In this document: positions 58,621-64,000 of the stretch, one piece after another | Numbering within the stretch: position 1 is the first letter of the stretch | Layout of the letters: each line of letters starts with the position of its first letter | Assembly (NCBI GenBank): GCA_949126835.1 | Contig: OX421508.1 | Coordinates: 20,026,598 to 20,090,597, forward strand | DNA length: 64,000 nucleotides | Origin: Anisus vortex | Lineage: Eukaryota; Mollusca; Gastropoda; Planorbidae | Reading direction: 5' to 3' | Made by a program: the position numbers and the translations under genes | The notes under the pieces: model-generated | Databases searched by the model: none | Told to the model about the DNA's origin: nothing | The model's input: only the letters and a program-made list of their open reading frames with translations

Positions 58621-59537
58621 CTAAATATGTATCTGACATTGAACAACTAGTGAAGAGAATTCAAGACAAGGCGCTCATTAGACATTGAATGATACAGACT
58701 AATTGCATTTTTTTATGCTCATCTTCTTTAAGTATGTATACATATAAGTAATTCTAAAACATTTTTTTATATATAATTTAATAAATATAAGAGTCCTACT
58801 TAATTGTACTATATTATGTAATTTCTGTAATTATTAATGTTTAAAATATAAACTCCTTTAATGGACAAACAATTAATGCAGGAAAAAGTTCTTTACAAAT
58901 GTTTAACGTAAAATTTTTTTAATTATCTAATTATTAAGTCTTGTAATGAATACCATAATGCTGGATTTATATAAAGAAATAATAATTAGTCAGTAATATT
59001 TATTATATTACAAAACATAACTTGTTTGGCTTCACCATTGAATCAAATGTGGAAACGGTTTTTTTTTTAATTAAAGGGAGATAATTAACCCGTTTTATTT
59101 TCGCAAATATTTATAAAAGAATAAAGAATAAATGCCTTACAATGTATAACTTGCAAATAGACAGACTGTAAAGAGTATTTGAAAATTATATAACTATTTT
59201 ATGACTAAAGAATTTATATGTATAATTTTAAACATAACCTTAACTACCAAGTTTGAATGATTACTACGTATCTATTCCGCTTAACTACAATGTGCAAAAC
59301 TTCTTATCTGGATAGTAACACATTAAAGGACATCTCAGTTAAACTGAGATCAAAATATAATTAATAATTAATGTTAACAGGTGTTAAAGCCTCATCTTGA
59401 CAACCAAATGATAATGTTTAGTCAATAATTACCATAAATGTGAAAGTTTAGTAATAAAATATTGTATTTGATATAAATGCAAAAATAGGATGATAATCAC
59501 AAACAAGTTAATTTAGTGTTAAATATAAAGTAAATTA

Positions 59538-59796
59538 CCCTACGGACCAAACTGATCACAGAGCCGATGAAGCAGCGTTCACCAGTTTCTGTAGCCACGG
59601 TATACGAGGGGATGTGTGGCCAGCACAATGCCCAGCCGCCTTTACTTTACCCCAACTAGTGTCTGGAACCCATCAGAGCTGGGTAGACTCAGGGACACCC
59701 TCAAATCCTGGGAAAAAATCCCGGCTCCACCAGGATTGGAACCCAGGACCTTCGGATCGCCTGACCAATGCACTGCCGCTCGGCTGCCGTGCCCCA
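59538..59796 (-). mobile_element. tRNA-derived SINE, most complete copy
   Basis: Minus strand: A box AGCCGAGCGGCAG, B box GGGTTCCAATCCTGG, then a body with CCCAGGATTTGAGGGTGTCC, CCCCTCGTATACCGTGGC and GTGATCAGTTTGGTCCG. About 259 bp. Five relatives are in the window (1858, 9829, 13760, 37611 and this one). Confidence 0.88.
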
Positions 59797-59967
59797 TAGT
59801 ATTAAATATAAAATGCTTTAACGATTTTATCAATAAATTTCCTTTGCTTTTGGCCTTTGTCTTGTTACGGAGTTAAATTAATTGTCCTATTAAAAAAGTA
59901 TAATAGAGCAGGTTGACTTTTAGGCTGTTGGCACGCTGAACGATTAAGAAAACCTAGTTTGGCACAA

Positions 59968-60555
59968 TTGACAAGTCTTAATGTGTATGCATGCATAAAA
60001 GGTTGACACAAAAAAATATTTCCCGTCGAATTCAATCATTTGTTTCGAAACATGTCTGTGTGCTGGGTTACTGGTTGTACTATAATTTGTTGGGGATTAC
60101 AATTTATTTCATTTCCAATAGATGTTTACAAAACAAAACAATGTATTGTGAAAGTCAGGAGTGAAAAATCACCTTATAATATCAAACGTATTGCTTAATG
60201 CAAAGGAATTTTTGTTATTCGTTTTTATGAATTTACGCATTTTGTTTTTCAATAACCAAGAAACCGCAACTCTTAAACTAATTTATTTTATAAACAAATA
60301 AACATTTAACCTCACGCGACTAACACTTGTGTATTAACTATCGCCTACTCACTTTTGATGTTAAAAACGGATTCCTCATAACTAATATTATATCCTTTGT
60401 ATAATTCTAAAAAACTAGAACTGGCCATCGATGTTGAAATCAATTGTCAAACACCAGCACAGGCACCTTTTTTTTTTGTTTCTTAGATTAAAAATAGAAC
60501 CGGAAGTTCACGATCATTCCAGTTCAAAAGTTCACGCCTCATTAAGACTTGTCAA
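59968..60555 (+). mobile_element. THAP-like mini-ORF element, copy C
   Basis: 588 bp with inverted ends TTGACAAGTCTTAATG / CATTAAGACTTGTCAA. It interrupts or truncates the hAT element at 57898. Carries the longest mini-ORF of the family (60052-60198). Confidence 0.85.
60052..60198 (+). CDS. Small THAP-like ORF in element copy C
   Basis: 48 codons, beginning MSVCWVTGCTIICWGLQFIS then FPIDVYKTKQCIV and a basic end. C-x4-C and FISFP spacing match the start of a THAP finger; the second Cys/His pair is absent. The shared start in copies A, B and C, with different ends, suggests a former exon 1 of a longer transposase. Whether it is translated is unknown. Confidence 0.42.
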   Translation: MSVCWVTGCTIICWGLQFISFPIDVYKTKQCIVKVRSEKSPYNIKRIA

Positions 60556-60850
60556 TGTTAAGACTAGAAAATAAAACATGTAATTAACCTTATAATAATT
60601 TTTTGTTTATTCATTCATACAAATGTTGTAAATATTCTAGCTTTTCTACTATTCTATCTTCTCATCATTATGCATGAGTGTTTTGGTTGATTATCAGTTA
60701 TAGTAGATTTAAAAAAAATTTATAATAAAGTAAATTGTGATAGAATTTTAAAATAATGGATAAAGAAATATGTATTTATATGTGTATTTATATTTACAGT
60801 TAATAGCATGTGTTAGCACAATAAAGCAGTTAGAATAATGTTGTTAGGGA

Positions 60851-61048
60851 CAGGGGCGAAGCCACAGGGGAGGGGGGGGGAGGCTGAGGGGGGCTAAGGC
60901 CCCCCCACCTGGAATTTTTGAAAAATATGTTTTTCAACAGTTTTTTGTTTAAATATGAACTAAATTCGCTAAAAAATTAGTAAATGCTTATCACGCGAAA
61001 GTTCAGCCCCCCCCCCCCCCCTGGGAAAAAAATCTGGCTTCGCCCCTG
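60851..61048. mobile_element. hAT-type MITE 'CAGGGGCGAAGCCA', 198 bp
   Basis: Ends CAGGGGCGAAGCCA and TGGCTTCGCCCCTG are perfect inverted repeats; target duplication GTTAGGGA / GTTTGGGA (7 of 8). Contains G-run and C-run subterminal tracts (60867-60878, 61007-61021) that can pair with each other. Confidence 0.93.
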
Positions 61049-61432
61049 GTTTGGGACATAGGTGCTTCTCTCCTTGGGCAAGATTACTGATACAAATTTT
61101 GTAATTGAGTTTGCGACTAACCAAAAAAAAAAATTTGATATATGATAGAAAATAAAAAAAAAACGCGTGGGGGAGAGTTTCCTACACTATCAATGAAGGC
61201 TTTTATACATTTGGAGCCTTTGAAGACTTAATGATGATTAATGGGTGGATGAAACATCATCATCCATATTATTCCAGATATTGAGATGAAAGTATTGAAA
61301 CGTCTTCTTTAATGATACTAGTTTGCTATGCAGTTAAGTTTGCAACTACCAATGCCACATATTGTCAAAACATTGCCAAGTAAGATGTTTTGAAAATGAA
61401 TTTTTCAACTATGAATATTGACTAACATATAG

Positions 61433-61629
61433 CAGGGCTCGGCAACCTTTAGATAATAGTTTGTCAAAGTAGCATTTCTATATCATTCATCGTGCCAATA
61501 GCCTTAAAGTCATGCTGATCTTTCCATGTACAAGAGACTTGAATTTCCTTTTTGGTGGTCTTTCGCGTGCCTGTTAAAGCCGCTCTGCGTGCCAAGTCTG
61601 GCACGCGTGCCGTAGGTTGCCGATCCCTG
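61433..61629 (-). mobile_element. hAT-type MITE, family 'GGTCGGCAAC'
   Basis: CAGGGCTCGGCAACC at left, GGTTGCCGATCCCTG at right; target duplication ACATATAG / ACCTATAG (7 of 8). About 197 bp. Confidence 0.9.
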
Positions 61630-61982
61630 ACCTATAGGATTTCTTCCCTTTGTGGAGTAGCCAACGCATTCAGTTGACTGTAAGCCAGTTTAGAGTTTTC
61701 ATGATTATATTCTGTGAAAATTTAATAAAGGTCTAATTAATTTAGATATAATAAGTGGAACGAAAAAAATCTCTAGCCTAACTAGTTGCAAGTTTTTGGT
61801 ATAAGCTATTTTAACCATAGAAATGAGACTAGAAAAAAGGAGTTACTTTTTGAATACCATAAACAACTTTATAAAAAGGAAATGTATAAAATTGAATGCA
61901 GATTTATGGGCAACTTTTATGGGGAAATGGCGCAATAGAATTTGATACAGGGTTCCTTTTCCCTCACTCTACAACAAGCTGC

Positions 61983-62150
61983 CGGGTGGTCCTGCAGTTA
62001 GTTCATCGGACTGTCAACTACAGTGTCAACTGTCACGTCGCGGGTTCTATCCCTGTCGCCCACCGATCCGTGCGGTCCTACAGGAGTTTTGGCGCTTAGT
62101 GGACGTATTAATCTTCTATCTAGAAAGAACGTCTGTAAAACTTGTAAACT
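61983..62150 (+). mobile_element. Second SINE family, tRNA-like head and LINE-like tail
   Basis: tRNA-like head with B box GGGTTCTATCCC (about 62042), then TGGACGTATTAATCTTCTAT...CGTCTGTAA, which resembles the 3' hairpin of the LINE at 9765-9815. Open frame across it is incidental. Confidence 0.65.
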
Positions 62151-62339
62151 TAAAAGTTTATAATACTAAACAGTTTTTTTTTTATGGGAGTAATAAAATG
62201 TAATGAAGACTAGATAATTGAAACCTTAAAAATTCTTTAATGACACATTCACATTTGTTTATTTATAGTACAAAATTTTCTTAGTCTAGTTAAAATGTAC
62301 ATAAAACTTGCCATTGCGTTATTAAAGTGTATGTATATT

Positions 62340-62420
62340 ATAATAATAACAAGAATAATAATAATTTATAAAGCGATGCCAACGAACATATTGTAAGCTC
62401 AGAGCGCATTTAAAGCCAGC
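62340..62420 (+). mobile_element. LINE/SINE tail with (AAT)n
   Basis: AATAATAATTTATAAAGCGA then TGCCAACGAACATATTGTAA and GCTCAGAGCGCATTTAAAG, matching 24820-24905. Confidence 0.55.
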
Positions 62421-62479
62421 AACAAAAAAACATACATTTCATTAATGTATGCAAAAAGTGTGCTAAATATTCTCTAGGC

Positions 62480-62668
62480 CAGGGATCGGCAACCTACGGC
62501 ACCCAGAGACATTTTCAATCGCACGCGGAAGACCCACAAGAAAGGCAATGCAAGTCCATTCTACAAGAAATTGATAGGTGGCGCATGTTGACATTTAGTC
62601 GGTTGGCACGCTGAGTGAATTAGAAATCCTGCTTTGGCACACTATTACCAAAATGTTGCCGACCCCTG
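62480..62668 (+). mobile_element. hAT-type MITE, family 'GGTCGGCAAC', perfect target duplication
   Basis: 189 bp, CAGGGATCGGCAACCTACGG at left, GTTGCCGACCCCTG at right, flanked by identical 8-bp CTCTAGGC at 62472-62479 and 62669-62676. The intact duplication suggests a fairly recent insertion. Confidence 0.95.
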
Positions 62669-62676
62669 CTCTAGGC

Positions 62677-64000
62677 TACATTAGTCTAGAAAAACATTAT
62701 TAGCTTACATTACAAGATATAACGCCATTTGAATAATCTTAACGAAAATAACACATAATTACAGCAAATAAAAATAGGTTTACCAACCTAATCTATATAT
62801 ATAAAAGTAAACAGTAATGTTGTCAAAATAATTAAGCAATGAACATTTTAAAATAGTGTTTTTTAAGTTTTGTTAAAAAGTGGTGATCCATGTTGTTTGT
62901 CTGAGCTGAATTGGGGAGGGGGGGGGTGAATCCCATACCTTCGGACTTCGGACCAAATATGGAGACGGCTCTCACAACAACAGTATTAATATTATATATT
63001 ATTATCAACTCATGTTTACTGATCTCGTCTTGAAATATTCTCTTTTAGGAACTAATTTCTTTCATGGATTCCTTTATTTGTTAGATGTTAACAATATGAA
63101 CTACGGTGGGGAAGGGTGCCATGGCTTACTTGCAGTGCAGGTGGGGAGTTGGGGAGGTTATAGAGTTATAAAGAATATATTTGGAACAAAAAGTCGATTA
63201 TCTTTTTAAAAATCATTTTTTATGTTACATAATAAATTCCTGAACCTGTTTTAAACAAACATTTCTTATGAATTTTATTTTATCTTTCTTGTAACTATAG
63301 ACGTGTCTTTAGAAGATAAGATTATAGCGTCATACTCTTAGTCGTGGATATTTATGTTTATTTGTACTTTTCAATAATATTTATTAGTGGCGTTAGTTTT
63401 TCTGACAAGTTGAGTCAACTTCGACAAAAATGTCAAAACTTCGTCACTACTTAGTATTCTTTGCGATTGTTAAAAAGCTGCATTATATCACTCATTCTTT
63501 ATATATATATATATATATATAAAGATTATTGTGTGAAGTTCGAGTTTATAGAATTGAATTTTCAATTGGAATTAAAATTTTGCAACTTTATCAAACTAGT
63601 CAATGCAACCTATTCTAGGCTCCAGGACCCAAATGTAACTCGACCAAAAAGAAAGCTAAGCCTTATATTTTGACCTTACATACGAGACAAATATAATGTT
63701 TATATTTTTCAATTTATATCTGCGGTCTGTGATGATTAGGGCTAGAGGTCTTGTTACCTGTATTATTTGTTTATTATTATTTTGGTGTGATAGAAGAGTG
63801 ATAAATATAGTGTCAAGAGATGTTGTGAGTGGATGAGAATGAAGAAAACGATATATTCTGGGGTATTGTTTGGGTGATAACTAGATCTACTTGTGTTTTT
63901 AAGTTGTGTACAAGATCTCACAACCATCACATTCAACCTTTATGTACTGATTCCAGTAAATCCAAAAATTAAATTACGAACGTATAAAACAACTTTAAAA
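62677..64000. other. No recognised gene
   Basis: AT-rich DNA with a (TA)n run at 63501-63520. The open frames at 63012-63209 and 63461-63673 have no recognised homology or splice context. Confidence 0.5.

Larger units (their letters stand above)
57898..59967 (+). mobile_element. Degenerate hAT transposon, probable parent of the 'GGTCGGCAAC' MITEs; right end lost
   Basis: Left end CAGGGGTCGGCAACCTAAGG at 57898. The interior keeps a hAT transposase C-terminal remnant (58525-58620). The right subterminal part (about 59915-59965, ending in the TTGGCAC motif) is present, but the last bases are replaced by the THAP-like element at 59968. The region 59160-59350 also matches the interior of the element at 22730-23612. 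Confidence 0.78.

Noticed and set aside
61983..62060. A functional tRNA gene
   Set aside because: B box is present but the acceptor ends do not pair and no cloverleaf can be drawn; better explained as a SINE head.

Overview
The window is eukaryotic nuclear DNA: AT-rich, intron-dense, full of tetranucleotide microsatellites and dominated by transposable elements. An animal TMC gene with GT-AG introns, hAT-type elements, LINE fragments, tRNA-derived SINEs and a Gmr1-type LTR retrotransposon all point to an invertebrate animal. My best guess is a mollusc, probably a gastropod; that is inference, since nothing in the sequence names the species. There is no prokaryotic signal (no operons, ribosome binding sites or CRISPR arrays).

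Region 1 (1-22500, + strand) holds one host gene, the 3' part of a TMC (transmembrane channel-like) gene. I resolved 14 exons by hand. All junctions agree in phase and the spliced reading frame is 3234 nt (1077 codons plus stop). It covers the whole ten-helix membrane core from just before TM1, including the CWE..VG family signature, then a 525-residue Gln/Pro-rich tail with ten perfect 17-residue repeats. The 5' end lies outside the window. Its introns hold a 41-bp minisatellite that duplicates the exon 2 splice acceptor ten times, a 38-bp minisatellite, (TCTA)n arrays, three antisense tRNA-Leu(TAG) genes, a hAT element with a damaged transposase, LINE and SINE pieces, and several MITEs.

Region 2 (22501-45950) is repeat-rich. 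It has a hAT-like element that carries a 234-bp retroposed insert whose head is identical to the start of U2 snRNA, a GTF2IRD2-like hAT pseudogene, a non-LTR retrotransposon with two nonsense codons, LINE nested in LINE, a CpG-rich stretch with CRE, E-box and YY1-like motifs, and a possible two-exon 48-residue gene (31916-32229).

Region 3 (45953-52912) is a young LTR retrotransposon with near-identical LTRs and a 4-bp target duplication. Its order is Gag - protease - integrase - start of reverse transcriptase, i.e. integrase before RT as in the Gmr1 branch of Ty3/gypsy elements. Most of RT and RNase H is deleted, and integrase has one in-frame stop.

Region 4 (52913-64000) has another LINE tail, a GC-rich candidate first coding exon (53858-54140), MITEs with filled/empty site pairs inside the window, an 85-bp inverted-repeat element, a hAT parent with MITE relatives, a THAP-like mini-ORF element, and two SINE families, one of which shares its 3' end with a LINE in the window.

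Apart from TMC, the tRNAs and the two candidate small genes, I see no convincing host genes. Most long open frames are repeat translations.
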